A stretch of DNA of 14,463 bases, from positions 1 to 14,463 of the forward strand of contig JAGSHR010000291.1 of assembly GCA_029855985.1 (NCBI GenBank), written 5' to 3'. Positions 1-8,203 of this stretch are shown here, piece by piece. Source of the stretch: Candidatus Njordarchaeota archaeon. Lineage in GTDB: Archaea; Thermoproteota; JANJXX01; Panguiarchaeales; Panguiarchaeaceae. Below the pieces are notes generated by a model, which was not told the DNA's origin, did no database searches, and saw only the letters and a program-made list of their open reading frames with translations. A program made the position numbers and the translations under genes. How positions within the stretch are numbered: the stretch's first letter is position 1; the number at the start of each line of letters is the position of its first letter.

Positions 1-43
1 ATACATGACTAATTCTTGGTGATTGGGATGAGGGATAGCGAAA

Positions 44-3000
44 TTGTCGTTCAGTGAAAAAGTATACAACCCCTCAAAAGTCGAGGAACAAATCCTAAAA
101 TTCTGGCAAGAAAACAAAACCTATGAAAAAGTCAAAAAAATGAGAGAAAACGGAAAACCCTACTTCTTCCTAGATGGACCACCATACGTCACAGGTTACA
201 TACACTTGGGGACTGCTTGGAATAAAACACTAAAAGACCTCTACATAAGACACCTAAGAATGAAAGGATACAACGTGAGAGACCAACCAGGATGGGACAT
301 GCACGGTCTCCCAATAGAGGTCCTAGTGGAACAAAAACTCGGCATAAAACACAAAAAGGAGATAGAAACCAAGATAGGAATGAAACGCTTCCTAGATGAA
401 TGCAAGAAGTTCGCCCTTGAAAACCTAAAAATCATGGAGGGACAATTCAAGAGACTCGGAGTTTGGATGGATTGGGAAAACCCCTACAGAACCATAGACC
501 CAGAGTACATGGAGAGCGAGTGGTGGACCATAAAGCAAGCTTGGAAGAAAGGTCTAATAGAGAAGGATTACCGCGTAGTTCACTGGTGTCCCCGATGCGA
601 AACCGCTCTAGCTGACCACGAAATAGAATACAAAGAGTTAACTGATCCCTCAATATACGTTAAGTTCCCAGTCAAGGGAAAAGAAAACGAGTACGTGCTT
701 GTTTGGACAACAACCCCTTGGACACTCCCAGCTAACCTAGCAGTAATGGTTCACCCAGAATACGACTACGTAAAAATAAAAGTGGAGACGAACGGTAAAA
801 CGGAATATTATTGGTTAGCAGAAGCCAGAGTAGAAGCCGTTAAGAAAGAAGCAAAACTCGAAAACGTAGAGATCGTGGAAAAAGTTAAGGGCTCTAAACT
901 CATAGGTTTAAGATACATTTACCCCTTGCTAGACGAAATGCCAAAACAAAAAGAGTTCGAAGAGAAATACGACAAAGTTCACACGCTGGTTGAAAGCGAG
1001 TTCGTAACTTTAGAAGAGGGTACCGGCTTCGTTCACACAGCTCCTGGACATGGAGAAGAGGACTACGAGATAGGTAAGAGATACGGTTTACCAATTTACT
1101 CACCAGTAGATCACACTGGAAGCTTCACTGAGGGGAAATGGAAGGGAATATACGTTAAAGAGGCAGACCCACAAATCATAGAAACACTGAAAACAAAGGG
1201 TTACCTTTTGGCCAGCGGAAAAATAACACACAGATACCCAACATGTTGGAGATGCAAGACACCATTACTATTTAGAACAACAGAACAGTGGTTCCTAAGA
1301 GTATCAAAAATAAAAGAGGACATATTGAGGGAAAACGCGAAGCACGTAAAATGGTTACCCGATTGGGTCAACAAAAGGTACGAGGATGGAGTAAAAAACG
1401 TTGGAGACTGGTGCATCTCAAGACAAAGATACTGGAACGCCCCAATGCCCATATGGGTTTGCGAAAAATGTGGACACACAGTTGTCATAGGTAGCATAGA
1501 AGAGTTGAGAGAAAAATCTAAAGAACCTCTCCCAGAGAAATTGGATCTCCACAGGGATACAGTGGATAAAATAGTTCTAAAGTGCGAAAAATGCGGCGGA
1601 GACATGAAAAGAGTGCCAGATGTATTGGACGTATGGATTGATTCTGGTATAGCATCATGGGCATCCTTCGCTTACCCAAAGAGAAAAGAGGAATTCGAGA
1701 AGCACTGGCCAGCCGACTTTATAATCGAGGGACAAGACCAGATACTTAAGTGGTTCTATTCACAGCAAGTTTTAAGTGTTGTTGCTTTTGGTACAGTCCC
1801 ATACAAGAAAGTCGCCATGCACGGTTTCGTTTTAGACTTGTCTGGTTCAAAGATGTCAAAGAGTAGAGGAAACGTCGTTAAACCCGAAGAGGTCATTGAA
1901 AAATATGGTGCAGATACACTAAGATTGTACCTGTTATCATCGAGTTCGCCATGGGAAGACATAAGGTTCAATTGGGAAGTAGTTAAAGAGATAAAGGGTT
2001 CACTTGATACACTATGGAACGTTTACAACCTGGCTAGAACATACATGGAACTCGATGATTTCACTCTTGATAAGGTGAAAGAGGAGGTTAAGTCGAGCCT
2101 GAAGATTGAAGACAAATGGATAATATCGAGAGTAAATTCGTTGATAGGAAAAGTAGAAGAAGCGATAGACGAGTACTACATCGCAAAGGCCGTGAGAGCT
2201 ATAGTTGAATTCATAGTGGAAGATTTCAGCAGATGGTACGGTAAAATAATAAGAAAGAGACTTTGGATAGAATCTGACGACCCCATAAAACTAGCAGCAT
2301 ACTACACGTTCTACCAAGTATTCAAGGTCCTTCTAGCAGTAATCGCACCGTTTGTACCGTTCATATCCGAAGCCCTCTACCAAAGCCTACTAAGAAAACT
2401 TGACAGTGAACTCCCAGAAAGCGTCCACATGCTCGATTGGCCAAAACCAAGCAACATAGATAGGGAACTAGAGGAAAAGATGGAAATAGTGAGAAAGATT
2501 TACACGGCTGCTAACGCTTCAAGACAAAGAGCAAACATAAAGTTAAGGTGGCCCGTGAAGAGAGTTATAATCGATACAGAAGACGAATTAGTTAAGAATG
2601 CCGTCGAAGAGTTAAGGGATCTATTACTGGAAATGTTGAACTCAAAAGACGTTGTTATACAAAAGGTCGAAAAATACTACGAACTTATACCGAACAAAAA
2701 CGAAATTGGAAAAACTTTCAAGAGGGATTCCCCCAAGGTAATGAAGGCTCTCCAAAAATTAACCGGAGAGGAAATAGAGAAAATAAGAAACGCCTTAAGA
2801 ACAGAGGGAGAATACAAGTTAAACATCAACGGCGAAGAATACGTTCTAACCAGAAACCATGTGAGCTTTGAACTTAAAACAAGAGACGAGAACCTCTACG
2901 GAGAGGAACTCAAATTCGGTTACGTCTTCGTTGACGCAACAATAGACGACGAGATACTGGGTGAAGGACTAGCAAGAGACATTGTTAGAAGAATCCAGGA

Positions 3001-3217
3001 AATGAGGAAGAGAATGAACCTCAACATAGAAGAATTCATAAACGTTACAATAGACACCAGCGAAAAAGTGAGAAACTTAGTTGACAAATGGGTTCCCTAC
3101 ATCAAGAATGAAACAAGAGCCAAAAAATTAGAATTCGGTGAGCCCAAGGGATATGTTCAAGAGTGGAAGATAGAAGGAGAAAAAGTCGTAATAGGGATAG
3201 AAAGACTGGAATCATAA
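44..3217 (+). CDS. ileS: Isoleucyl-tRNA synthetase, archaeal type, complete (1057 aa)
   Basis: Charges tRNA-Ile with isoleucine in the cytoplasm and edits misactivated valine. The class I signatures are present: the HIGH motif as HLGT at residues 54-57, GWDMHGLP shortly after it, and KMSKS at 603-607. The editing insertion shows the Thr-rich TTTPWTLPAN stretch and GTGFVHTAPGHGEEDY. Four CxxC pairs (C182/C185, C401/C404, C473/C476, C514/C517) probably bind zinc. A tRNA-binding helical region and a C-terminal extension follow, and the length is normal for an archaeal or eukaryotic-type IleRS. The start is TTG: in-frame stops lie at 20-22 and 29-31, no ATG or GTG is available before it, and GAGG at 30-33 is a suitable ribosome-binding site. 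The promoter lies outside the window. The next gene is convergent. The family assignment is very secure. Confidence 0.98.
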   Translation: MSFSEKVYNPSKVEEQILKFWQENKTYEKVKKMRENGKPYFFLDGPPYVTGYIHLGTAWNKTLKDLYIRHLRMKGYNVRDQPGWDMHGLPIEVLVEQKLGIKHKKEIETKIGMKRFLDECKKFALENLKIMEGQFKRLGVWMDWENPYRTIDPEYMESEWWTIKQAWKKGLIEKDYRVVHWCPRCETALADHEIEYKELTDPSIYVKFPVKGKENEYVLVWTTTPWTLPANLAVMVHPEYDYVKIKVETNGKTEYYWLAEARVEAVKKEAKLENVEIVEKVKGSKLIGLRYIYPLLDEMPKQKEFEEKYDKVHTLVESEFVTLEEGTGFVHTAPGHGEEDYEIGKRYGLPIYSPVDHTGSFTEGKWKGIYVKEADPQIIETLKTKGYLLASGKITHRYPTCWRCKTPLLFRTTEQWFLRVSKIKEDILRENAKHVKWLPDWVNKRYEDGVKNVGDWCISRQRYWNAPMPIWVCEKCGHTVVIGSIEELREKSKEPLPEKLDLHRDTVDKIVLKCEKCGGDMKRVPDVLDVWIDSGIASWASFAYPKRKEEFEKHWPADFIIEGQDQILKWFYSQQVLSVVAFGTVPYKKVAMHGFVLDLSGSKMSKSRGNVVKPEEVIEKYGADTLRLYLLSSSSPWEDIRFNWEVVKEIKGSLDTLWNVYNLARTYMELDDFTLDKVKEEVKSSLKIEDKWIISRVNSLIGKVEEAIDEYYIAKAVRAIVEFIVEDFSRWYGKIIRKRLWIESDDPIKLAAYYTFYQVFKVLLAVIAPFVPFISEALYQSLLRKLDSELPESVHMLDWPKPSNIDRELEEKMEIVRKIYTAANASRQRANIKLRWPVKRVIIDTEDELVKNAVEELRDLLLEMLNSKDVVIQKVEKYYELIPNKNEIGKTFKRDSPKVMKALQKLTGEEIEKIRNALRTEGEYKLNINGEEYVLTRNHVSFELKTRDENLYGEELKFGYVFVDATIDDEILGEGLARDIVRRIQEMRKRMNLNIEEFINVTIDTSEKVRNLVDKWVPYIKNETRAKKLEFGEPKGYVQEWKIEGEKVVIGIERLES

Positions 3218-3255
3218 GAAACTACCAAATCGAAAAGCGTAGTTATTGCCTCATA

Positions 3256-3348
3256 TTCTTTTTCCCAAAAAATTTTCCCTACCAACGGATGCACCATATG
3301 TTTAAGAAATATTTTCGAGTTTAAACAAAAATGTTAAAATTTCTTTTT
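3256..3348. terminator. T-rich bidirectional terminator region between convergent genes
   Basis: The 142-bp gap between ileS and the convergent ATP-cone gene has T-runs on both strands. On + these are 3259-3263 and 3341-3348. On - they are the complements of the A-runs at 3267-3272 and 3326-3330. Archaeal transcription typically stops at such U-tracts without a strong hairpin. I see no stable stem. The termination role is inferred from position and composition. Confidence 0.45.
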
Positions 3349-3359
3349 GTTGGAATGCT

Positions 3360-4013
3360 CTACTCTATTGGTTTCTTTGGGACAAAAGGCTTCCAACCAA
3401 GCTTCTTTCTGAACTCATTTATGGCCTCTATTGATTTCTCCTTATCTTCTTTAGACATGTGTTTCGATTTTAGAACCGCCATATAGAGCACGAATGTTCT
3501 ACTATTGATAGTTCTTCTGGGGATACCGTGTTTAAGGTCTTCTTCTAGCTCCCTGAGAATTCCAACAACCTCTTCATAGTTACTCAAGCCTTTAGGACCT
3601 ATATCTTTAACTTCTCTGCCTAGGTACAAATTGCCCTTTTTAACCACAACGAATTTGCCCTTCTCAAAGGTTATTCTGCCTTTAACGATTCTATCATAGA
3701 ATTTCCAGTTATCAGCCACTTCAGGCTTTTTCTCTTCCAGTTTCTCCAAAACCATACTCCTTATTTCACTTGTGGTCATACCATCCTCTATTTTCGGTTC
3801 AATCTCCTCAACGATCTCTTCAGCTAGCTTTTTGGTAGCACCAGCATTGATTAGTGAGTTCATTAATTTTTCTCTGCTGTATTCCTCTTTCTCACCGGAC
3901 ATCTTCACGATCATGATTTTCTCTTTCTTTTTCTTTTTTGACTCACTGGATTTAGAAGCTTTGGAAGTTTTTTTAGTGGTTTTCTTTTTACCGCATTTTC
4001 TTTTTGCGGGCAT
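3360..4013 (-). CDS. ATP-cone domain protein with Lys-rich N-terminal tail (217 aa)
   Basis: Residues ~34-108 form an ATP-cone, the nucleotide-binding allosteric domain of ribonucleotide reductases, NrdR and some archaeal kinases: VKMSGEKEEYSREKL, then a helical stretch, then DNWKFYDRIVKGRITF. Residues 1-32 are mostly Lys, Ser and Thr and are probably disordered. The last ~105 residues (GNLYLGREVKDIGPKGLSNYEEV, then a charged helical end) match no family I recognise. There is one Cys (C7), so no NrdR zinc ribbon, and there is no reductase domain. A longer frame from a TTG at 4037 exists, but the ATG at 4013 has an AGGG site a few bases upstream. A TATA box at 4050-4057 also places transcription start near 4026, downstream of that TTG. 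The protein probably senses ATP/dATP or another nucleotide, and may bind nucleic acid through its basic tail. That role is inference. Confidence 0.85.
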   Translation of the reverse strand: MPAKRKCGKKKTTKKTSKASKSSESKKKKKEKIMIVKMSGEKEEYSREKLMNSLINAGATKKLAEEIVEEIEPKIEDGMTTSEIRSMVLEKLEEKKPEVADNWKFYDRIVKGRITFEKGKFVVVKKGNLYLGREVKDIGPKGLSNYEEVVGILRELEEDLKHGIPRRTINSRTFVLYMAVLKSKHMSKEDKEKSIEAINEFRKKLGWKPFVPKKPIE

Positions 4014-4049
4014 TTTAATCCCTTTAGTTGATTTCAAATAAAATTGAAA

Positions 4050-4057
4050 TATTTAAA
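4050..4057 (-). promoter_or_regulatory. TATA box of the ATP-cone gene
   Basis: On the - strand this reads TTTAAATA, a canonical archaeal TATA box. Its spacing predicts transcription start around 4024-4028, a little over ten bases before the ATG at 4013. This supports the ATG start over the upstream TTG at 4037. Confidence 0.6.
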
Positions 4058-4164
4058 GTATTTAATTATAACAGTTTAAACAATTATTTCACATATGAGA
4101 AGCATTTTGGATAACGGATGAGTGGTGAGTGGAGGAACCCATAGGATTATCTGATTTTAAGCCC

Positions 4165-4198
4165 TAAACATATATTTCGCTTAAAAATAAACATATAT
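4165..4198 (+). repeat. 11-bp direct repeat upstream of the PLP lyase gene
   Basis: TAAACATATAT occurs at 4165-4175 and again at 4188-4198, offset by 23 bp, about two helical turns. The second copy ends 36 bp before the ATG at 4235 and may contain or overlap the TATA element. The pair could be a regulator-binding site or two staggered TATA elements. The sequence alone does not decide between these. Confidence 0.4.
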
Positions 4199-4234
4199 GG
4201 AATAAATATTTGAAGTTTTTAATAAGTGATTCGC

Positions 4235-5656
4235 ATGAAGATTCATTTTCCAAAAAAACCAAAAACTAAAAATGAAATTATTGAAACATTAAAACAAATC
4301 TCAACTCGTGATTGGGACCCCCATAGTGGACTAATGTTTTCACACGCATATGAACATGGTATAAAGGAACTTTGGGACCTAGTTCACAGCGTTTTAGTGG
4401 ACTTCTTCGACAAGACACTGTTAGATTTCACCGTTTACCCCAGCGTCCTGTATTTGGAAAGATGGATAATAGGCGCAGTAGCCGATTTAATGAATGCAGG
4501 GGAGAACGCGACGGGTTCCTTTTCATATGGGGGAACAGAAAGCATAATGTTAGCTGTCAAGGCTGCACGTGAACACTTTAGAGAAACTACAGGTAAGAGG
4601 AGTGGAGAGATAATACTACCAGAGACAGGTCACCCTGCTTTCTGGAAATCCGCGGAGTACCTTGATCTAAAAATTCGTTTAGTTCCCGTGGACAGGGAAA
4701 CCTTTAAGGTTGACGTCGAGAAAGTAAAAGAAGTAGTATCAAACGATACGGTTATGATAGTTGGTTCCGCTCCCAATTACCCTTTTGGGACAGTAGATGA
4801 CATAAAGGCCCTAAGCGATATAGCGGTTGACGCGGGTAAATGGTTGCATGTTGACGCTTGTTTGGGAGGATTTGTTCTGCCATTCTTTGAGAAGTTGGGC
4901 GTAAATGTTCCGATTTTTGATTTCAGGCTACCTGGGGTGTATTCTATTAGTGCTGATTTACACAAGTATGGGTATGCTCCCAGAGGAGCATCAGTTGTGT
5001 TATTCAAGGAAGCCAAACTAAAGCTTGGTCAACTTTACGTTAACTCTAAGTGGCCTGGTTACCCATTGGTTAACTCCGCTGTTCTCTCTACTCGTTCTGC
5101 TGGGACTCTTGCAGCTTCGTTCGTTGTTCTAAACTATTTGGGTGAAGAGGGTTACATGCGTTTAGCGAAGGAGATACTTGAAGCTAAAGATAAGTTGATT
5201 CGCGGTTTGAATCGCATGGGGTATAGAGTTTTAGGTCAACCCGAGTCTAGTGTTTTATCGTTTACTCATGATGATGTTAACATATTTTATGTGTCAAAGT
5301 ACTTGAAGGGTAAGGGTTGGTATCCCCAAGATCAACCTGGTTCTAAGGATTTGGGTTATCCGAAGAGCATTCATCTAACTATTAGCCCCATTCATAACAG
5401 GTTAATGGATAGGTTCTTAAGTGATTTAGAAGAAGCATTGGATTGGGCTAAGAATCAACCTGAATTTGATATCGGTAAATTCGCTAGTTTGTTAGAAACA
5501 GGCTTGGATATGGGGAAAATCATGGAATCACTTGGTTTCAAGAAGGGAGAGTTACCTGAGGATATGATAATGGTGAATGAATTAATGCACGGTTTCCCGC
5601 CAGATTTAGTGGAGGTTGTAGTAAAAGAAATTATTAATGAGTTATTTAAGCCCTAG
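4235..5656 (+). CDS. PLP-dependent lyase, sphingosine-1-phosphate-lyase-like (473 aa)
   Basis: A fold-type I PLP enzyme of the group II decarboxylase superfamily. The details match sphingosine-1-phosphate lyase: YGGTESIMLAVKAARE, HVDACLGGFVLPF, then FDFRLPGV followed by SISADLHKYGYAPRGAS, whose Lys-244 is the predicted Schiff-base lysine. It differs from archaeal MfnA, where I recall the equivalent segment as DPHKMG. Near the C-terminus SIHLTISPIHNR fits the S1P-lyase small domain. No N-terminal membrane anchor is present, so it is probably cytosolic. Cleavage of a phosphorylated amino alcohol to an aldehyde and phosphoethanolamine is the family reaction; the substrate here is unknown. ATG 4235 is preferred because AGTGAT lies just upstream; GTG 4226 would add three residues. 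The first half uses mixed codons and the second half is markedly T-ending. It overlaps the convergent kinase gene by 15 bp. Confidence 0.88.
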   Translation: MKIHFPKKPKTKNEIIETLKQISTRDWDPHSGLMFSHAYEHGIKELWDLVHSVLVDFFDKTLLDFTVYPSVLYLERWIIGAVADLMNAGENATGSFSYGGTESIMLAVKAAREHFRETTGKRSGEIILPETGHPAFWKSAEYLDLKIRLVPVDRETFKVDVEKVKEVVSNDTVMIVGSAPNYPFGTVDDIKALSDIAVDAGKWLHVDACLGGFVLPFFEKLGVNVPIFDFRLPGVYSISADLHKYGYAPRGASVVLFKEAKLKLGQLYVNSKWPGYPLVNSAVLSTRSAGTLAASFVVLNYLGEEGYMRLAKEILEAKDKLIRGLNRMGYRVLGQPESSVLSFTHDDVNIFYVSKYLKGKGWYPQDQPGSKDLGYPKSIHLTISPIHNRLMDRFLSDLEEALDWAKNQPEFDIGKFASLLETGLDMGKIMESLGFKKGELPEDMIMVNELMHGFPPDLVEVVVKEIINELFKP

Positions 5657-7192
5657 CTTGTTTAATTTTCTAAAATCTTTACTAAATTTTTTGTAGGCAT
5701 TCACGAATACTTTAAACAGTTCATTGTAGAGTTCACTGTTCTTCTTGTTTGGCTCATAAGTTTGATCTAACTTGATTTTCTCCGCCGCTTCACTAAAGGA
5801 ATCATATATCTTTATTCCAACCATTGCTATCATGGATACGCCTAATAATGTTACATTATGTGGTTCGCTCACTCTAACAATTCTCCTATTCAACATGTCA
5901 GATAGAATTTGCCCCCAAATCTCGAACAAGGAGCCACCACCAGCCAACCTAATCTCTCTTTGCTCCCCTACTATCTTCTCAAAGTGCGTGTAAGCCCACT
6001 TGATATTTAAACCGACTCCCTCCATGATTGACCGCAATATTTCACCTCGATCTGTGTCAAGCTTCAAATTGATGAAACCCCCTCTAACATATGGGTCATC
6101 TATTGGGCAGCGTTCACCGTAAAGCCAAGGTAAGAAAACCAAGTTTCTCGAACCAGATCGAGTTTTATCGATTAGTTTCTCTACTTCATCGTATTTTTCT
6201 GGGATGCCCATTATGTTCATTGCCCACTCTAGTGCTCCCGCACCAATTTCTTGCTCCGCTACTAACAAATATTTTCCAGGCAATCCACTCATAATGCTCC
6301 CAATGTAGTGAGATACATCCACCTTCCTCTTTGATATGTGAGCTCCAAGCCAGTCACTTGTCCCCAAGTATATGTGAGTTTCATTTTCCTTAATCGCACC
6401 TGTACCAACCGCTGCAGCTGTCAGATCACCAGCACCAGTAACCACAGGGATACCATCTCTTAAACCAAGCTCTCTCGCAACTTCACCCCTAACGTAACCT
6501 GCGACATCAGTTGTTTCAAGAATCTTGGGTAACTTTTCCATATCTAGCCCATACTTTTTGATTAGGGGGTTCCACCACACAGGCTTTGATTTTCTAGTAT
6601 CAACGAGCCATGTTAATGATGCATCATCAGGACCCATAACGAATTCTCCCGTAAGTTTGTTAATAAGGAAGCCTCTTGCATCAAGAAACTTAAAGGTCCT
6701 CCTGTATACTTCCGGCAATTCTTTCTTAACCCAAATCATCTTCGAGATTGGGTCCTTGCCAGTTTTACTTGGCGCGCCTCCAGTAATCCTCAAGAATGTC
6801 AATAGTTGGAATAGATTGTAACCCTCCACTTTAAGTATACCTTTCCACAATTTCTCGGGTAAACCAGCGGCTCTAGAGTCCAACCAGATCATCATGTTCA
6901 TCAATGGGTTACCACTTTCATCTACTGGAACAACGCTTGCGAGAAAGGGGGAGAACACAACAGCTGAAACCTTGTTTAAATCTGCACCTTCATCTTCTAG
7001 TTTCCTTGTTAATTCAACCAGCGTCCCCCAAAACTTTTCGAGTTCTAGCTCCGCCCACCCTTCCTGTGGATAAACTACCTCTGTTTTCTTCGTGACTTTC
7101 TCTAAAACCCTCATTTCGTGCGGGTCTACCAATCCAACTTTTATGCTTGTAGTTCCAATGTCATACGCTAAAATGAGTCTGTTAGCGTTCAT
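5642..7192 (-). CDS. FGGY-family carbohydrate kinase, xylulokinase-like (516 aa)
   Basis: Phosphorylates a sugar or polyol with ATP. The actin-like N-terminal domain begins LILAYDIGTTSIKVG, the phosphate-binding loop around D11-T15. MIWLDSRA (W103-R107) is the substrate-side motif, and VTGAGDLTAAAVGTG carries the predicted catalytic Asp-256. In the C-terminal half, LAGGGSLFEIWGQILSDML is the adenosine-binding segment, followed by the helical end typical of the family. The length is normal. The start is ATG at 7192 with AGGAG (complement of 7203-7207) about 10 bases upstream. It is closer to xylulokinases than to glycerol kinases by eye, but substrate specificity cannot be read from sequence. 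The last 15 bp overlap the end of the PLP lyase gene tail-to-tail. No sugar transporter or isomerase lies nearby to suggest the substrate. Confidence 0.9.
   Translation of the reverse strand: MNANRLILAYDIGTTSIKVGLVDPHEMRVLEKVTKKTEVVYPQEGWAELELEKFWGTLVELTRKLEDEGADLNKVSAVVFSPFLASVVPVDESGNPLMNMMIWLDSRAAGLPEKLWKGILKVEGYNLFQLLTFLRITGGAPSKTGKDPISKMIWVKKELPEVYRRTFKFLDARGFLINKLTGEFVMGPDDASLTWLVDTRKSKPVWWNPLIKKYGLDMEKLPKILETTDVAGYVRGEVARELGLRDGIPVVTGAGDLTAAAVGTGAIKENETHIYLGTSDWLGAHISKRKVDVSHYIGSIMSGLPGKYLLVAEQEIGAGALEWAMNIMGIPEKYDEVEKLIDKTRSGSRNLVFLPWLYGERCPIDDPYVRGGFINLKLDTDRGEILRSIMEGVGLNIKWAYTHFEKIVGEQREIRLAGGGSLFEIWGQILSDMLNRRIVRVSEPHNVTLLGVSMIAMVGIKIYDSFSEAAEKIKLDQTYEPNKKNSELYNELFKVFVNAYKKFSKDFRKLNKLGLK
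5657..5694 (+). terminator. T-rich terminator of the PLP lyase gene, inside the opposing kinase gene
   Basis: Immediately after the TAG at 5654-5656 come several T-runs (TTTT at 5666-5669, TTT at 5678-5680, TTTTTT at 5687-5692). On the other strand the same bases encode the Lys-rich tail of the kinase. Position and composition fit an archaeal U-tract terminator. No clear hairpin is seen. Confidence 0.4.
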
Positions 7193-7260
7193 GACGAAAA
7201 CACTCCTAGTGCGAAATTATTAAAAGTAGAAGCATATTCAATATGAGCACTATATACTGA

Positions 7261-7269
7261 TATATTTAA
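7261..7269 (-). promoter_or_regulatory. Likely TATA box of the kinase gene
   Basis: The - strand reads TTAAATATA here. Expected transcription start is near 7238, giving a leader of about 45 nt that contains the AGGAG site. The surrounding DNA is AT-rich, and a second TATA-like stretch lies closer to the gene, so the exact box is uncertain. Confidence 0.4.
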
Positions 7270-7357
7270 CAAAAATTCAGAAAATAAAAGTGTAATCCTA
7301 ATAAAAATTAAAAAAACGTTCAGATAACGAAAACAAATTAATCTACATATCAACCCC

Positions 7358-7453
7358 ATGAATCAAAAAGGAACATCGAATATTCCGAATTGGTGTAAAG
7401 ATTTCTTAAAGTTGCTTGCAGAACTAAAAGTTTCATATAAAGAGAATAGTTAA
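7358..7453 (+). CDS. Possible 31-aa small protein, doubtful
   Basis: An ATG opens a short frame ending TAA at 7451-7453. The peptide contains a plausible amphipathic helix (NWCKDFLKLLAELKVSYKE). There is no ribosome-binding site before the ATG (CCAACCCC precedes it closely), and the likely TATA box of the next gene lies inside the frame. It may be chance. I know no family for it. Confidence 0.15.
   Translation: MNQKGTSNIPNWCKDFLKLLAELKVSYKENS
7434..7442 (+). promoter_or_regulatory. Likely TATA box of the HAD phosphatase gene
   Basis: CATATAAAG at this position predicts transcription start near 7462-7466, about 36-40 nt before the ATG at 7502. The leader then contains the AGGTGAT ribosome-binding site just upstream of the start. 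Confidence 0.4.
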
Positions 7454-7501
7454 CTAAACTGTAAGCAGAGGGTGAAATTTTCGATACTGGAAAGGTGATT
7501 T

Positions 7502-8038
7502 ATGCTGAGAAAAAAGCGCTGGGTTCTCTTCTTGGACTTAGATGGAACAATGTGGGATCACGAGGACATATCCACGCTAACACCACCATTCAAGAAAATC
7601 GAAAAAAACATCATCGTTGATGAAGACGGGGTAGAAGTAAAATTATTCGATGAGATGCTTGATTTAATTATTTGGGCAAAAAATAATAACGGCATAGTTT
7701 CATCCTTAAGCTGGAACATTCCCGCAATCGCTAAGAGGGCCCTAATTGCATTCGAAATATATGACCTCTTTGATTACCACGCAATCGAGCCACATCCGAG
7801 GAAAGACCTAATGATACATAAACTTTTATGGCAACTAAAAACAAGGGAGAACATCAATATCCAACCAAAAAATGTCTTCTACATAGATGATAGAGATCTA
7901 CACATAGGTGATATCTACGAGAATATTGGAAACATAAATTTCTACAAAGCTTGGGTAGATTTCAAAAATACAATAGAACTCAAAGAGTACATAAGAGAAA
8001 CCCTAACACAAGCACTTTTTGAAGGTAAAAATGATTGA
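7502..8038 (+). CDS. HAD-superfamily phosphatase, MDP-1-like (178 aa)
   Basis: A small HAD hydrolase resembling magnesium-dependent phosphatase-1. Motif I is LFLDLDGTMWDH, with nucleophile D12 and general acid/base D14. Motif II is probably S67-S70 in VSSLSWN. A lysine around K101-K107 would serve as motif III, and NVFYIDDRDLHIGDI supplies the acidic Mg2+-binding pair D129/D130. No large cap domain is visible, in line with MDP-1's minimal type. The start is ATG 7502 with AGGTGAT just upstream. MDP-1 relatives act on phosphotyrosine, sugar phosphates or protein glycation products, and the substrate here is unknown. The gene lies between the sugar kinase and the metal transporter with its own promoter, so no operon partner is evident. 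Confidence 0.85.
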   Translation: MLRKKRWVLFLDLDGTMWDHEDISTLTPPFKKIEKNIIVDEDGVEVKLFDEMLDLIIWAKNNNGIVSSLSWNIPAIAKRALIAFEIYDLFDYHAIEPHPRKDLMIHKLLWQLKTRENINIQPKNVFYIDDRDLHIGDIYENIGNINFYKAWVDFKNTIELKEYIRETLTQALFEGKND

Positions 8039-8132
8039 TTCCCTTAAGTTTTTCCAAATCCCCTTTAACGGAAATTAAGATTTGTTAAATTGAAACAAAA
8101 CTAGTTCTCAAAGATTAAAAAGTCGTGAACTA

Positions 8133-8165
8133 TCCTTTTATTTGTTTTCCTTTATTTTTTCTTTT
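8133..8165 (+). terminator. 33-nt pyrimidine tract after the HAD gene
   Basis: This stretch is almost entirely T and C with repeated T-runs, including six Ts at 8155-8160. It lies about 95 bp after the HAD stop codon and about 40 bp before the next start. It may terminate the HAD transcript, but could equally be part of the next gene's promoter region. A shorter T-run at 8046-8050 is another candidate. Confidence 0.3.
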
Positions 8166-8203
8166 AGTGGGTATTAAAGTGAACCAGAATCAGGTGAAAC
8201 CAA

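Larger units (their letters stand above)
7193..7501. other. 309-bp divergent intergenic region
   Basis: The region separates the kinase gene (-) from the HAD phosphatase gene (+). It holds TATA-like elements for both directions, A-rich stretches around 7270-7340, and one 31-codon ORF listed separately. I see no tRNA-like, CRISPR-like or convincing structured-RNA sequence. Confidence 0.6.

Noticed and set aside
1201..1605. 134-codon - strand frame opposite ileS
   Set aside because: It lies antisense to conserved IleRS zinc and catalytic-core motifs and has no recognisable domain or promoter.
3772..4041. 89-codon hydrophobic + frame opposite the ATP-cone gene
   Set aside because: The Phe/Leu/Ser-rich peptide is the complement of Lys/Glu-rich coding sequence. 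The - frame has an ATP-cone, a ribosome-binding site and a TATA box.
4100..4160. GATGAGTGGTGAGTGG-like segment with a nearby CTGA, considered as a C/D box RNA
   Set aside because: No true RTGATGA C box and no paired C'/D' boxes at proper spacing, so the resemblance is too weak.
4235..5656. MfnA-type tyrosine/aspartate decarboxylase
   Set aside because: The lysine motif SISADLHKYGYAP and HVDACLGGF fit S1P lyase, whereas MfnA has, as I recall it, a DPHKMG-type motif.
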